Shown here: positions 7,127-16,311 of the stretch, piece by piece
Layout: each line of letters starts with the position of its first letter
Position numbering within the stretch: the stretch's first letter is position 1
From: Streptomyces sp. SID9727
GTDB taxonomy: Bacteria; Actinomycetota; Actinomycetes; Streptomycetales; Streptomycetaceae
NCBI RefSeq assembly: GCF_010550605.1
Contig: NZ_JAAGNI010000040.1
Coordinates: 1 to 44,723 of the forward strand
Direction of reading: 5' to 3'
Length of the DNA stretch: 44,723 nt
Program-made: the position numbers and the translations under genes
Notes under the pieces: model-generated
What the model saw: the letters and a program-made list of their open reading frames with translations, nothing else
Told to the model about the DNA's origin: nothing
Databases searched by the model: none

Positions 7127-10100
7127 CACCGCGTCCTCGGTGAGCGCGGTCAGGTCGGCCAGCAGCTCGGAGGCGGTCACCGCGTCCAGGCCGTCGAACC
7201 GCAGGTCGTGGGGGCGGTGGTGCCAGTAGTCGGACGGTTCGACGTCGAGCCAGACGGTCTCCAGGGTCTGCTCCGGGTACGTGTCGACCGCGCCGATCGC
7301 GATGCCCCCGTCCAGGGCGATCACCAGGTGGCAACCGTCTCCCAGCCGCTTGGAGATCCAGCGCTCCACACCGTTGTCCTCCGGGTTCCCGCGTTGCCAG
7401 CCGTACCGCTCCAGACCGAGGACCCTGCCCGTGGGCACCTTGAACCCCTCGAAGCGTCCCAGGCGGTGGCCGGCGGCCTCCTCCTCGGTCAGGGCGTACA
7501 CCGGGCGCCCGAGCTGCGGGAACGGCTGCGCGATCCCGTGGTCCGCGAACACCTCCGACCAGACGGCCACCGCCTCGCCCAGCCGCAGTGGGTGGGGCAG
7601 CCGCACGGTCGCCCCCTCGGGCAGCGCGAACGCGTCGCCCCCGGAGCCGGCGAAGGTGCGGTCCTCCGCCACCCGGAACGCCGTGGTCACCCCGTCCGCC
7701 TCGCTCAGCCACACCAGCCGGCGCACCAGGTGCCACACCAGGGGATGGCCGACGAACAGCTCGGTGAACTCCCGCGCCGTCCACGAGCGGTCCGCCAGCA
7801 TGGCCGCCTCCAGTCGGCGGACCTGGTCGGAGGCGAGCGTCCGGACCTCCTTCTTCAGGGCCATGAAGCGCTTGCGCTCGGCCGGGGCAAGTTCCGGGTC
7901 GTCCTTCGCCCCGGGCTTCGGCAGGTCCTTGCGGAGCTCGCCGTCGCCGTCCCGGACGCAGGGCCGCAACTGCTCGTCGAAGCCCACGGTGAACGTCCGG
8001 CCGCCGTAGTCCACGACCGTGGAGCCGTCCGCGTCGAGACCGAGGTCGGGGACCAGCCGGTCCGAGAGCTGCTCGCCCGTCAGACCGAGCCCCGCCGCCA
8101 CCTCGGCGATCTTCTCCGTGGCCCGCGTCTTCAGGGCCTTGAACTTCACGCGCTGCGCGATGCCGTGCAGCTGGAGCAGCGCCACGTCGCTGCCGATCGC
8201 CGCCAGGGCGTCCAGCCCCTCCACCGCCCGGTGATGGGCGTTCTCACCGGGCCAGGCGCGGATCACCGGGGTCAGCCGGTGCACCGTTCCGTCGTCGCCC
8301 AGCAGACCCAGCGCGTGCAGCGCCCACGCCTCCTTGGCGGGCAGCAGCGCGGCGCGCCACTGCTCGAAGAGCGCCCAGGCGAACTCCGCCGCCGAGACCG
8401 CGTCTACGACCCCGAGCGCGTCGGCGAGCCCCGGATACGGCTCACCGGGCTTGGACAGGGCGAGCATGGTCAGCAGATGGCGGACGGACTCCTCCGGCAG
8501 CGCCCCGCCCGACGCGACCGAGATCTGCGGCAGCAGCACGGGGTCCGCCCACTGCGGCAGTTCCGGCATGACGGCGGGCAGCGACCGCTCCAGCGGATCG
8601 GCGGCCAGCAGTGCCGCCACCGCGTCCGCCGCCTTCTCGCCGTACCCCTCGGCGGCCTCCCGCACCACCGCGTCGCCGTGCAGCCCGGCGATCAGCAGCA
8701 GCGCCTGTTCGGCGGCGCGCCGGGCGGCCCCGGCCTTGCCGAGCGCGTCCGGCACGAGCAGCGGCGCCGCCCGCACGCCGTGCCGCTCGAACCACGCGTG
8801 GACGACGGCTGCCGTGGACTTGAGGCGCACCGCCCAGTCGGCCATGAGCCGGGCGACCCGCGCGTCGACGTACGGCATCAGCAGCGGGGCGAGTGAGCTG
8901 GGCCGGCGCGGCACGACGCGGAGGAGCAGGGGCAGGGCCCCGAGGCCGAAGCGGGCGGCGACCGGCTTCAGCGTGTCCACGGCCTCCCACACATCGGTCG
9001 GGTCCCAGGTCTCGAGCAGGGGCGCGACCCGCTCCTCGGGCCCGTGGACGTAGACCCAGGCGGGGCGCAGGTCCGACGAGTCGAGCCCGTAGCGCAGCGA
9101 GTCGAGCGTCCGGTCCCAGTCCTCCACCGCCTCGCGCCGGGTGTACCAGCTGCTGGTGGCCGCCCACTTCTCCCGCTCACCGGCCAGCCACAGCGCGGCC
9201 TTCCCCGTGTCCGCCGTCAGGCCGGTGACGGTCCTGGGCCGGGCCGTGGTCCGCTGCCGGGTCCACGGCGGCGCGGTGAGCACGGCCGGAAGGGCATCGG
9301 CGGGCGCGTCCGCGATCCGGCCGGCCGGATGCAGCAAGGGCTCCACGAAGGCCGCGAGGCCGCCGTCCAGCGTCGGCAGCAGCCGCTCCGCGAGGGTGCG
9401 GTGGCGGGCGAGGTGGGTGCGCAGCAGGACCGACGGGGAGGCCGCGGACTCCGCCCGGTCCCGGGCGTCCGCGGCGAGCAGCCGCAACGCACGGGCCGGA
9501 TAGCGGTCCATCGCCTCCAGGAGGGCCGGGCGGACCTGCTTGTCGTCCGAGTGCGCGAGCAGGGCCCCGAAGGCGTCGTCGGTGGGGAACTCCACGAGCG
9601 CCTCGGCGAGCTTCTTCATCCCGTCCGCGTAGAAGTGCCCCCTCTCCAGCTCCTTCGTGAGTACGGGCACGATCGCCGTGCCGATGCCCTCGGCGGCCGT
9701 GGCGATCACGGCCGGATTCCGGGCGCATCCGAAGGCGTCGGGGTAGAGCGCGGCCTGCTCGGGCGAGTCGAGCGTGCACAAGATCAGGGAGAGGAGCCCG
9801 GGGCCGGGCTCTCCGGCCGGCCCGTGGACGGCGCCGAGCTCCGCGACCCAGTCGGACTCGCTCGGTGCCAGGTAGGCCGTGACGATCTTCCGGTGGGTGT
9901 CGGTGCGACAGGCGGACAGCGCCTCGACGGTGGCCCGGTAGGTCCCGTCGTCCGCGACGGCGAGCAGAGCCCGCACCCGGTCGGCGGCGATCCGGCTGTA
10001 GTGCCCGGAGAGGGTCTCCTGTGCCGTGGACGCCGGTTCCAGCCAGGCGTCGTAACGGTGCCTCCCGCTCTGCATGTAGTGCACCTTGGTCATGAACAGC

Positions 10101-10498
10101 TCCACCGCGGCGCGGGCCGCGAAGGGCAGTCCGTGCAGCCGCGTCCAGCTGTCCGCCCACGCGGCCGCCGGAGGCTCGTACGTCCCCACCATGAGCGCCA
10201 CCGCCGCCGCCCCGGCGGGGGAGGGCTCCCCGTTCAGATGCCGCCGGACCTCGGCGACCAGGGCGGCGTCGCTGCGTGGCGCGTCCAGATACTCCTGGAT
10301 CCAGGCGTGTTCCTCGGCCGTCCGTTCCGCGACCGCGTCGACCAGCTTGCTGTCCACCCGGGCCGGATTCGCCGCGATGCCGCCGCGCCGGGGATGGACC
10401 AGCCGCCGCCAGCCGTCCGGAAAGACGAACGTGTCCTCGTCCGTCCCGGTCTCCTCGAACCGCGACGTACCGCCCTCGACAGGCTCCACAGCACGCAC
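7121..10498 (-). CDS. Large DUF4132-domain protein
   Basis: Very long cytoplasmic protein of 1125 residues. The C-terminal part (about 880-1060) carries the DUF4132 signature, including the RYGWQRGNPEDNGVERW and DGGIAIGAVDTYPEQ stretches. The rest is a long alpha-helical repeat-like region rich in Ala and Leu. Related proteins are often annotated as MolR-like or WGR-associated, but no biochemical role is established; I see no WGR motif here. The GTG start at 10498 is preceded on the minus strand by GAAGGGGG. It is monocistronic as far as can be seen and convergent with the GH4 gene. Confidence 0.85.
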   Translation of the reverse strand: MRAVEPVEGGTSRFEETGTDEDTFVFPDGWRRLVHPRRGGIAANPARVDSKLVDAVAERTAEEHAWIQEYLDAPRSDAALVAEVRRHLNGEPSPAGAAAVALMVGTYEPPAAAWADSWTRLHGLPFAARAAVELFMTKVHYMQSGRHRYDAWLEPASTAQETLSGHYSRIAADRVRALLAVADDGTYRATVEALSACRTDTHRKIVTAYLAPSESDWVAELGAVHGPAGEPGPGLLSLILCTLDSPEQAALYPDAFGCARNPAVIATAAEGIGTAIVPVLTKELERGHFYADGMKKLAEALVEFPTDDAFGALLAHSDDKQVRPALLEAMDRYPARALRLLAADARDRAESAASPSVLLRTHLARHRTLAERLLPTLDGGLAAFVEPLLHPAGRIADAPADALPAVLTAPPWTRQRTTARPRTVTGLTADTGKAALWLAGEREKWAATSSWYTRREAVEDWDRTLDSLRYGLDSSDLRPAWVYVHGPEERVAPLLETWDPTDVWEAVDTLKPVAARFGLGALPLLLRVVPRRPSSLAPLLMPYVDARVARLMADWAVRLKSTAAVVHAWFERHGVRAAPLLVPDALGKAGAARRAAEQALLLIAGLHGDAVVREAAEGYGEKAADAVAALLAADPLERSLPAVMPELPQWADPVLLPQISVASGGALPEESVRHLLTMLALSKPGEPYPGLADALGVVDAVSAAEFAWALFEQWRAALLPAKEAWALHALGLLGDDGTVHRLTPVIRAWPGENAHHRAVEGLDALAAIGSDVALLQLHGIAQRVKFKALKTRATEKIAEVAAGLGLTGEQLSDRLVPDLGLDADGSTVVDYGGRTFTVGFDEQLRPCVRDGDGELRKDLPKPGAKDDPELAPAERKRFMALKKEVRTLASDQVRRLEAAMLADRSWTAREFTELFVGHPLVWHLVRRLVWLSEADGVTTAFRVAEDRTFAGSGGDAFALPEGATVRLPHPLRLGEAVAVWSEVFADHGIAQPFPQLGRPVYALTEEEAAGHRLGRFEGFKVPTGRVLGLERYGWQRGNPEDNGVERWISKRLGDGCHLVIALDGGIAIGAVDTYPEQTLETVWLDVEPSDYWHHRPHDLRFDGLDAVTASELLADLTALTEDAVS

Positions 10499-10623
10499 CG
10501 GCCGCCCCCTTCACACCCGTTGACCCCGCGTTCCGCGGGATTTCGATCAGTGGTTCCACCGTAGGACCGGCCACTGACAACGCAGGGTGACCGAGGCGGG
10601 GAAGGCCGGGCGCGCGGCCCGGA

Positions 10624-11067
10624 TCAGGGAGCGGAGACGGCCCGTGGCCCGTACGCCTGGGTCCACGAGGGCGTCACGCCCGTCACCTGGCAGACCATCA
10701 GGAACAGCGGGATGGGCGGGGTGTAGGGCGTGCGGCTGTCGGGCTGATGGATGAGCCGGGGCCGTACCGCGGGCACCCACGTCCCGCGCGCGTACGACAC
10801 CTGCTCGGGCCAGTCGAGGTCGAGGTCGGAGCCGGCCGGGACGATCCACCACCAGCGCTCGGCGTCCGCGAAGACGCAGCCGGTACGCGGCAGATGGGAC
10901 ATCAGGCGGAAGCCGTGGCGCGCGGGCACCCCGACCGCGTCGCAGCCGAGGCTCGCCGAGAGGGTCGTGGGCAGCGGCAGCTGGACCCGGCCGGTGCCGG
11001 CGGGGGAGCCGACGGGCTCGCGGGACCGGCGGTGTGCGAGGAAGTGGTTCATGGCGTTCTTCAGCAT
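10624..11067 (-). CDS. Hypothetical protein coupled to the anti-sigma-like ATPase
   Basis: Protein of 147 residues that I do not recognise. It has no signal peptide and one Trp-rich stretch (RWWWIVP), followed by a Pro/Tyr-rich segment with TPYTPPIPLFLM near the end. The ATG at 11067 overlaps the last seven bases of the upstream ATP-binding protein gene, so the two are almost certainly co-translated. Proteins of this size commonly accompany RsbW-like ATPases in Streptomyces. Function unknown. Confidence 0.75.
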   Translation of the reverse strand: MLKNAMNHFLAHRRSREPVGSPAGTGRVQLPLPTTLSASLGCDAVGVPARHGFRLMSHLPRTGCVFADAERWWWIVPAGSDLDLDWPEQVSYARGTWVPAVRPRLIHQPDSRTPYTPPIPLFLMVCQVTGVTPSWTQAYGPRAVSAP

Positions 11068-11519
11068 GAGTGCTCCGAGCCGTGCGGCAGTTCTGCCCAG
11101 ACGATGCGGCCCGAGCCGTCCCCGGCGTCGCGCGAGCCCCAGGCGCGGGCCAGTGAGTCGACGAGCAGCAGGCCGCGTCCGTGCTCGTCGTCCGCGCCTC
11201 TGCCGAGGCGTGGTCCGTCCGGCTGGTGCCCCTGGTCCTGCACGGAGAGGCGCAGCCGGCCGTCGAGGCACCGCAGTTCGCACAGCACCCGTGCGCTGCC
11301 GGTGTGCACCACCGCGTTGGTGACCAGTTCGGAGACGATCAGGACCGCGGCGTCGAGGGTGTCGCCGCCGGCTCGCCACTCGCCGAGCCGGGCCTTCGTC
11401 AGGCGCCGGGCGACGGCGACCGATTCGGGATGCGCGCGCAGCGCGAAGCAGTATCGGAGCGCTTCGGTCCCCGGGCCGGTCTCCACGAGCCGGGGGATGA
11501 GCGCACTGCCAGGTGCCAC
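11061..11519 (-). CDS. RsbW-like ATP-binding protein (possible anti-sigma factor)
   Basis: Single-domain GHKL ATPase of 152 residues. The N-box is VSELVTNAVVHT (about residues 63-74), followed by a degenerate G1 (VQDQG) and a Gly-rich GRGLLLVDSLA lid. This is the anti-sigma/regulatory kinase type related to RsbW and SpoIIAB. Streptomyces have dozens of such orphans; many sit next to XRE/DUF397 pairs, as here, where a divergent XRE gene starts 205 bases away. The partner sigma factor or anti-anti-sigma factor is not in the window. GTG start at 11519. Confidence 0.9.
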   Translation of the reverse strand: MAPGSALIPRLVETGPGTEALRYCFALRAHPESVAVARRLTKARLGEWRAGGDTLDAAVLIVSELVTNAVVHTGSARVLCELRCLDGRLRLSVQDQGHQPDGPRLGRGADDEHGRGLLLVDSLARAWGSRDAGDGSGRIVWAELPHGSEHSC

Positions 11520-11724
11520 GACCGAATCCTCACAGTGGGGGCTGCGTCACGCTTCGCGATCTTCGAAAAAGCCGCGGGCGCGACAGGTCAACTGGTTTCG
11601 TCCCCCAACTCTCCCCCTGTCGTGAACACTTGGCAAGGGGCACTCTGAAAATTCCAGAGTGGCTGTGTCCATGGCGGCGACCGCATGGCACACTGCACGC
11701 ATACAGCGCAGGGGGAGGTCTGAA

Positions 11725-12585
11725 GTGAGCGAACCGCGGTCCGCCCCGACCGTGGGCCAGGTCGTTCTCGGCAAGCGGCTGCAGGATCTGCGGGAGCGTG
11801 CCGGCATGGGCCGGGACCAGGCCGCCAAGGTGCTGCACGTCGCCCCGGCGACCGTACGCAGGATGGAGACCGCCGAGGTCGCCCTCAAGATCCCCTATGT
11901 GCAGCTGCTGCTGCGGGCGTACGGGATCTCGGAGGCGGAGACGGACGCCTTCGTGGAGCTGGCGGAGGAGGCCAACAGACCCGGCTGGTGGCAGCGGTTC
12001 CACGACGTCCTGCCGGACTGGTTCTCCATGTACGTCAGCCTGGAGGGCGCGGCGAGCCTGCTGCGCATCTACGAGCCCCACTTCGTGTCCGGACTCCTCC
12101 AGACCGAGGACTACGCGCGCACCGTGATGCGCACCGGGGCCGTGGGCAAGGTCAGGGCCGAGGACATCGAGCGCCATGTGGCGCTGCGGATGGAGCGGCA
12201 GGCCCTGCTGACCAAGCCGGACGCCCCGCGTCTGTGGGTGGTGATGGACGAGACCGTCCTGCGCCGCCCGGTCGGCAGCGCCGACATCATGCGCGCGCAG
12301 GTGGACAAGCTCCTCGAAGCGACGTCGATGCCGAACGTGACGTTGCAGATCGCGGAGTTCTCCACCGGTCACCACCCGGGGACGTACGGGCCGTTCGTGC
12401 TGTTCCGCTTCGCCGTGCCCGAACTGCCCGACATGGTCTACAGCGAGTATCTGACCGGGGCCGTCTACTTCGACGCGCGCCCGGAGGTGGCCTCCTATCT
12501 CGAGGTCATGGACCGCATGGCGGCCCAGGCCGCGACGGCACAACGCACGAAGGAACTCCTCCGGGACTTCCGCAAGGAGCTGTGA
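11725..12585 (+). CDS. XRE-family regulator with DUF5753 domain
   Basis: DNA-binding regulator of 286 residues. The N-terminal helix-turn-helix (about 12-70) contains LGKRLQDLRERAGM and AAKVLHVAPATVRRMETAE. The C-terminal DUF5753 region (about 100-280) contains PHFVSGLLQTEDYAR, a typical sequence of WhiJ-like regulators. These work with small DUF397 proteins, which bind and modulate the regulator; such pairs influence development and antibiotic production in Streptomyces. The GTG at 11725 is chosen because GGGGGAGG lies just before it; an upstream in-frame ATG at 11659 lacks a ribosome site. The stop overlaps the DUF397 start by one base. Confidence 0.92.
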   Translation: MSEPRSAPTVGQVVLGKRLQDLRERAGMGRDQAAKVLHVAPATVRRMETAEVALKIPYVQLLLRAYGISEAETDAFVELAEEANRPGWWQRFHDVLPDWFSMYVSLEGAASLLRIYEPHFVSGLLQTEDYARTVMRTGAVGKVRAEDIERHVALRMERQALLTKPDAPRLWVVMDETVLRRPVGSADIMRAQVDKLLEATSMPNVTLQIAEFSTGHHPGTYGPFVLFRFAVPELPDMVYSEYLTGAVYFDARPEVASYLEVMDRMAAQAATAQRTKELLRDFRKEL

Positions 12586-12821
12586 TGACACCCATATACA
12601 ACGGCATGCCGGCCGCTGACCTCGGCTCCGAAGGCTGGTACAAGCCGTGGAGCGGCGGCAACGGCGGTACCTGCGTCGAGGCCATGAAACTGGCCGACGG
12701 GAGAATCGCCATGCGCCAGTCCGCGGACCCCGACGGTCCGGCCCTCATCTACACCCCCCACGAGATCGCCGCCTTCATCCAGGGGGCCAAGGCCGGCCAG
12801 GCCGACTTCCTGCTGACCTGA
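12585..12821 (+). CDS. DUF397 partner protein
   Basis: Small protein of 78 residues with the DUF397 layout: a Trp-Tyr-Lys-Pro-Trp-Ser start, GGNGGTCVEAM, then a DGRIAMRQSADPDGPALIYT strand pair and a final helix beginning PHEIAAFIQGA. It overlaps the XRE stop in a TGATG junction, so the pair is made in a fixed ratio. Known DUF397 proteins bind their neighbouring XRE regulator, and some pairs behave like antitoxin/toxin or activator modules. An in-frame GTG three bases upstream is an equally possible start. Confidence 0.93.
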   Translation: MTPIYNGMPAADLGSEGWYKPWSGGNGGTCVEAMKLADGRIAMRQSADPDGPALIYTPHEIAAFIQGAKAGQADFLLT

Positions 12822-12865
12822 GCCGCACGTCGGGGCCGCGTGCCCGCGCACGCCACAATGGACCC

Positions 12866-13321
12866 ATGTCCCGACGCACCTCCCGCTCCCGGCGCCCGTC
12901 CGCCACGAGCCCTCGCACCGCCCCCGTCCCTGAGATCGGCGCGGCTTCGCCGTGCCCCTGCGGGCTGCCCGCCGCCTACGCCGAGTGCTGCGGCCGGCTG
13001 CACGCGGGGGCCCCGGCCGCCACCTGCGAGGCGCTGATGCGGTCGCGGTACGCCGCCTTCGTCGTCCGGGACGCGGGATATCTGCTGCGCACCTGGCACC
13101 CGGACCACCGCCCCGGCGTCCTCGACCTCGACCCCGGGCAGCGCTGGCAGGGCCTGGAGGTCCTGGAGACGACGGAGGGCAGCGCCTTCCACACCACCGG
13201 GACCGTCACCTTCCGCGCCCACTACACGGCGGGCGGACGCGCCGACTCCCTGCACGAGAAGAGCCGCTTCGTCCGGTACGAGGGCGCCTGGGTCTACGAG
13301 AGCGCCGTCTTCGCGCTCTGA
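12866..13321 (+). CDS. YchJ-like SEC-C/UPF0225 protein
   Basis: Protein of 151 residues of the UPF0225 (YchJ) family. After a basic, probably disordered first 30 residues it has the Cys cluster CPCG...YAECCGRLH, resembling a SEC-C zinc-binding motif, then ALMRSRYAAFV. An NTF2-like beta-rich half follows (TWHPDHRP, FRAHYTAGG, HEKSRFVRYEGAWVY). The family is widespread but its role is unknown. It stands alone and ends 10 bases before the convergent MFS gene. Confidence 0.9.
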   Translation: MSRRTSRSRRPSATSPRTAPVPEIGAASPCPCGLPAAYAECCGRLHAGAPAATCEALMRSRYAAFVVRDAGYLLRTWHPDHRPGVLDLDPGQRWQGLEVLETTEGSAFHTTGTVTFRAHYTAGGRADSLHEKSRFVRYEGAWVYESAVFAL

Positions 13322-13331
13322 GGGCCCGTCC

Positions 13332-15404
13332 TCAGACCGGCGCACCCGCGGGGGCGACCGGCGCCAGTTCCTGCGTCAGGTCCTCCGCGAGCAGCCGCTT
13401 GGCGATCACGTCGACGGCGGCGCGCAGCCGGGCGTCGTCCGGGCGACCGCCGTCCTCGCCCAGCTGGTCGTTGAGCCAGTGGGCCCAGGCGTCCGTGATG
13501 GTCCGCGCCTCGCGGGCGCCGGCCGCGGTGTGCTGGAACAGGTGGCCGTCGCCGGTGAGGAAGCCCTCCTCGATCATGCGGTCGAAGACCGGCACCAGGA
13601 CCTCCGGCGGAATCCGGTGCCGGGCCGCGATCAGCCGGAGCCCCGCGTGGCCGACCATCCGCGTGAACAGCTCGACCTGCATCACCGCCCAGGCGCCCGC
13701 CATGTCGAGCCGGGTGTCCGATTCCGCGACGATCCGCCGCGCCGTCTCCGGATCCACCCGCCGCAGCACCTTGGCCACCGAGAATTCGAGCAGCTGGGCC
13801 GGGTCCTGGGTGTTCGGCGAGGCGAAGCCCTCACCCATGTCCGTCGAGCCCGCCCGCACGGTGTCGCGCAGTTTCACCTGCTTGAGGAACAGCGCGACGA
13901 CGAACCCGAGCAGCGCCACGGGCACCGTCCACAGGAACACCGTGTGCAGCGTGTCCGCGTATGCCTGGGCCAGGGGCTCCGACTGGGCGGGGGGCAGCGC
14001 GTGCAGCCCTTCCGGGCTCTGGGACGCCCTCGCCAGCACGGCGGGATCGCCGCCCGCCCGCGCGGCCTCGGTGATCCCGTCCTCGAGGTGCGGGCCGAGG
14101 GCATTCGCGTAGATCGTCCCGAAGACGGCGGTGCCGAAGGAGCTGCCGAGCGTACGGAAGAAGGTGACGCCCGAGGTCGCCGTGCCCAGGTCCGCGTAGT
14201 CCACGGTGTTCTGCACGGCGATCGTCAGGACCTGCATGGAGAGCCCGATGCCGATGCCGAGCACCAGCATGTACAGCGACTCCAGCCAGACCCCGCTGTC
14301 CGGGCCCATCCGGGAGAGCAGGAACAGACCGACCGCCATGACCAGCGAACCGATGACGGGGAAGATCCGGTAGCGGCCGGTCTTGCTCACCACGTTGCCG
14401 CTGAAGATGGAGGCGGCGAGCAGGCCGACGACCATCGGCAGCGTGCGCACGCCCGACAGGGTCGCCGAGTCGCCGTCCACGTACTGGAGGTACGTCGGCA
14501 GGAAGATCATCGCGCCGAGCATCGCGAACCCGACGATGAAGCTGAGGATCGAGCAGACCGTGAAGACCGGGTTGCCGAAGAGCCGCATCGGCAGCATCGG
14601 CTCCTTCGCCCGGAACTCGACCAGGCAGAACAGCGCGAGTGCCACGATCCCGAGGGCGAACAGGCCGATGATGACGCCGGAGCCCCAGGCGTACTCGTTG
14701 CCGCCCCAGCTGGTGGCCAGGATCAGGGCGCTGGCCCCGACCGTGACCATCGCGATGCCCAGGTAGTCGATGACCGGGCGGCCGGCCGCCTTCACGGACG
14801 GGATCGTACGGGCAGCCGCGATGACCACCGCGATCGCGATCGGCACATTGACGTAGAACGCCCAGCGCCAGGTCAGATGGTCGGTGAACAGCCCACCGAG
14901 CAGCGGTCCGATCACCGTCGACACGCCGAAGACGGCACCGATCGCGCCCTGGTACTTGCCCCGGTCGCGCAACGGGATGACATCGGCGATGAGCGCCATC
15001 GAGGTGACCATCAGACCGCCGGCGCCGATGCCCTGGAGGCCGCGCCACACGATCAGCAGCGTCATGTTCGTCGCGAGCCCGCAGAGGAACGAACCGGTGA
15101 TGAAGATGACGGCGGACAGCTGGAAGACGATCTTCCGCCCGAACAGGTCGCCGAACTTGCCGACCAGCACCGTCGCCACCGTCTCCGCGAGGAGGTAGGC
15201 GGTGACCACCCACGACATGTGCGCGGCGCCCCCGAGGTCCGAGACGATCGTCGGCAGCGCGGTACCCACGATCGTCTGGTCCAGGGCGGCCAGCAGGATG
15301 CCCAGCACGATCGTGGCGAAGACGATGTTGCGACGGCGCGGATCCAGCACGGGCGGCGCGGCGGCACTCTGCGCGGCGGGGGCGGTCTCGCTGGCAGTGG
15401 TCAC
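13332..15404 (-). CDS. DHA2-type MFS drug exporter with extra C-terminal domain
   Basis: Proton-driven efflux pump of the EmrB/QacA type with about 14 membrane helices in the first 510 residues. Motif A (GKFGDLFGRK) follows the second helix, and a motif-C-like VIGPLLGGLFTDHLTWRWAF segment lies near helix 5. The protein has 690 residues, about 150 more than the family norm. The extra C-terminal part is soluble, from about 540: a helical region and a segment reading LRLIAARHRIPPEVLVPVFDRM, EEGFLTGDGHLFQHTAAG, which looks like a winged helix of MarR type. GTG start. It lies 55 bases behind the ATP-grasp gene on the same strand, suggesting export of that enzyme's product or a related compound. 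Confidence 0.9.
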   Translation of the reverse strand: MTTASETAPAAQSAAAPPVLDPRRRNIVFATIVLGILLAALDQTIVGTALPTIVSDLGGAAHMSWVVTAYLLAETVATVLVGKFGDLFGRKIVFQLSAVIFITGSFLCGLATNMTLLIVWRGLQGIGAGGLMVTSMALIADVIPLRDRGKYQGAIGAVFGVSTVIGPLLGGLFTDHLTWRWAFYVNVPIAIAVVIAAARTIPSVKAAGRPVIDYLGIAMVTVGASALILATSWGGNEYAWGSGVIIGLFALGIVALALFCLVEFRAKEPMLPMRLFGNPVFTVCSILSFIVGFAMLGAMIFLPTYLQYVDGDSATLSGVRTLPMVVGLLAASIFSGNVVSKTGRYRIFPVIGSLVMAVGLFLLSRMGPDSGVWLESLYMLVLGIGIGLSMQVLTIAVQNTVDYADLGTATSGVTFFRTLGSSFGTAVFGTIYANALGPHLEDGITEAARAGGDPAVLARASQSPEGLHALPPAQSEPLAQAYADTLHTVFLWTVPVALLGFVVALFLKQVKLRDTVRAGSTDMGEGFASPNTQDPAQLLEFSVAKVLRRVDPETARRIVAESDTRLDMAGAWAVMQVELFTRMVGHAGLRLIAARHRIPPEVLVPVFDRMIEEGFLTGDGHLFQHTAAGAREARTITDAWAHWLNDQLGEDGGRPDDARLRAAVDVIAKRLLAEDLTQELAPVAPAGAPV

Positions 15405-15432
15405 CTTTGCACCCTCACATCGCCTCGTGTCA

Positions 15433-15444
15433 CCCGCATGCGGG
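15433..15444. promoter_or_regulatory. 12-bp perfect palindrome before the MFS gene
   Basis: CCCGCATGCGGG lies 29 bases upstream of the MFS start, in the gap after the ATP-grasp gene. It could be an operator. The octamer ACCCGCAT recurs at a second palindrome upstream of the ATP-grasp gene. Chance is not excluded at this GC content. Confidence 0.35.
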
Positions 15445-15459
15445 GAACGCCCGGACGTG

Positions 15460-16287
15460 TCAGGCGAGCAGATCCCGCAGCGACCGCGTCATGCGGGTGA
15501 CGAATGCCTCCCGTACGGGGGCGGCTACCCGGTCCAGCGAGAGATACGGGTTGAGGTCTTCCAGTTCCACGAGGAGCAGGCCGCCGTCCGCGGTCCGGCA
15601 GGCGTCCACCCGCTGGATGCCGTGCTCCAGCGTGTTCCACTCCACGAACGACCGGGCGAAGGCCAGATCCGCGGTGCTCGGCTCGTACGGCTCGAGGACC
15701 CACCGGCGCTCCGGGTCCGGGGCGTGCAGCGCGTACTGGAAGTCGTGGTCGACGTAATAGAAGGACACCTCGTAGCGGAAGTCGATCCGGGGCTGGACGA
15801 GCAGGGTGCCGTCGGCGCCGGGGTCGAGCTCGGGCGTCGTCACGAAGCGCAGGCCCACCGAGTCCGCGCCCAGCTTCGGCTTGACGACATAGCCGTCGGC
15901 GTGCGGCAGCAGCCCGAGGTCCGCCGCCCGGTCCACGGTGGGTATGACCGGGTATCCGGCCCGGCTCAGGTCGACGAGGTACTGCTTGCCCGCCATGTCC
16001 CCGCGCCCGGTCAGCGGGTTGTACACCCGGGTGCCCAGCTCCGAGGCCCGCGCCCGGAACGCGTCGTACGCCTCCTGGTCATGCAGGACCGGACCGCTGT
16101 TGCGTACGACGACGGCGTCGAATCCGTCCAGCAGGGCGGCGGCGTCGCGCGGGTGGCAGAGCGCGAGGTCGAAGTCCTCGCGAAGGCGCGCCGTCAGCCC
16201 GATGTCCTCGTCGCAGTAGCGCCGGCCGCGCGCCTCGTAGGCGAGGTCGGTGACGAAGAGGACGGACGGACGCGGGACGGCGGGCAT
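15460..16287 (-). CDS. ATP-grasp superfamily protein
   Basis: Probable carboxylate-amine or carboxylate-thiol ligase of 275 residues. The central domain has the ATP-grasp Lys strand YVVKPKLGADSVGLRF. The acidic metal-binding strand is LLLVELEDLNPYLSL close to the C-terminus. The N-terminal part (VLFVTDLAY, CHPRDAAALLDGFDAVVVRN) is the pre-ATP-grasp fold seen in RimK- and glutathione-synthetase-like enzymes. The substrate cannot be told. The ATG at 16287 follows GGGGGA. It lies between an acyl-CoA dehydrogenase (80 bases upstream) and an MFS exporter (55 bases downstream), all on the minus strand. A small metabolite or peptide ligase with its exporter is a reasonable guess. Confidence 0.78.
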   Translation of the reverse strand: MPAVPRPSVLFVTDLAYEARGRRYCDEDIGLTARLREDFDLALCHPRDAAALLDGFDAVVVRNSGPVLHDQEAYDAFRARASELGTRVYNPLTGRGDMAGKQYLVDLSRAGYPVIPTVDRAADLGLLPHADGYVVKPKLGADSVGLRFVTTPELDPGADGTLLVQPRIDFRYEVSFYYVDHDFQYALHAPDPERRWVLEPYEPSTADLAFARSFVEWNTLEHGIQRVDACRTADGGLLLVELEDLNPYLSLDRVAAPVREAFVTRMTRSLRDLLA

Positions 16288-16311
16288 GGCGTTCCCCCGG
16301 GTGCGGCGGTG

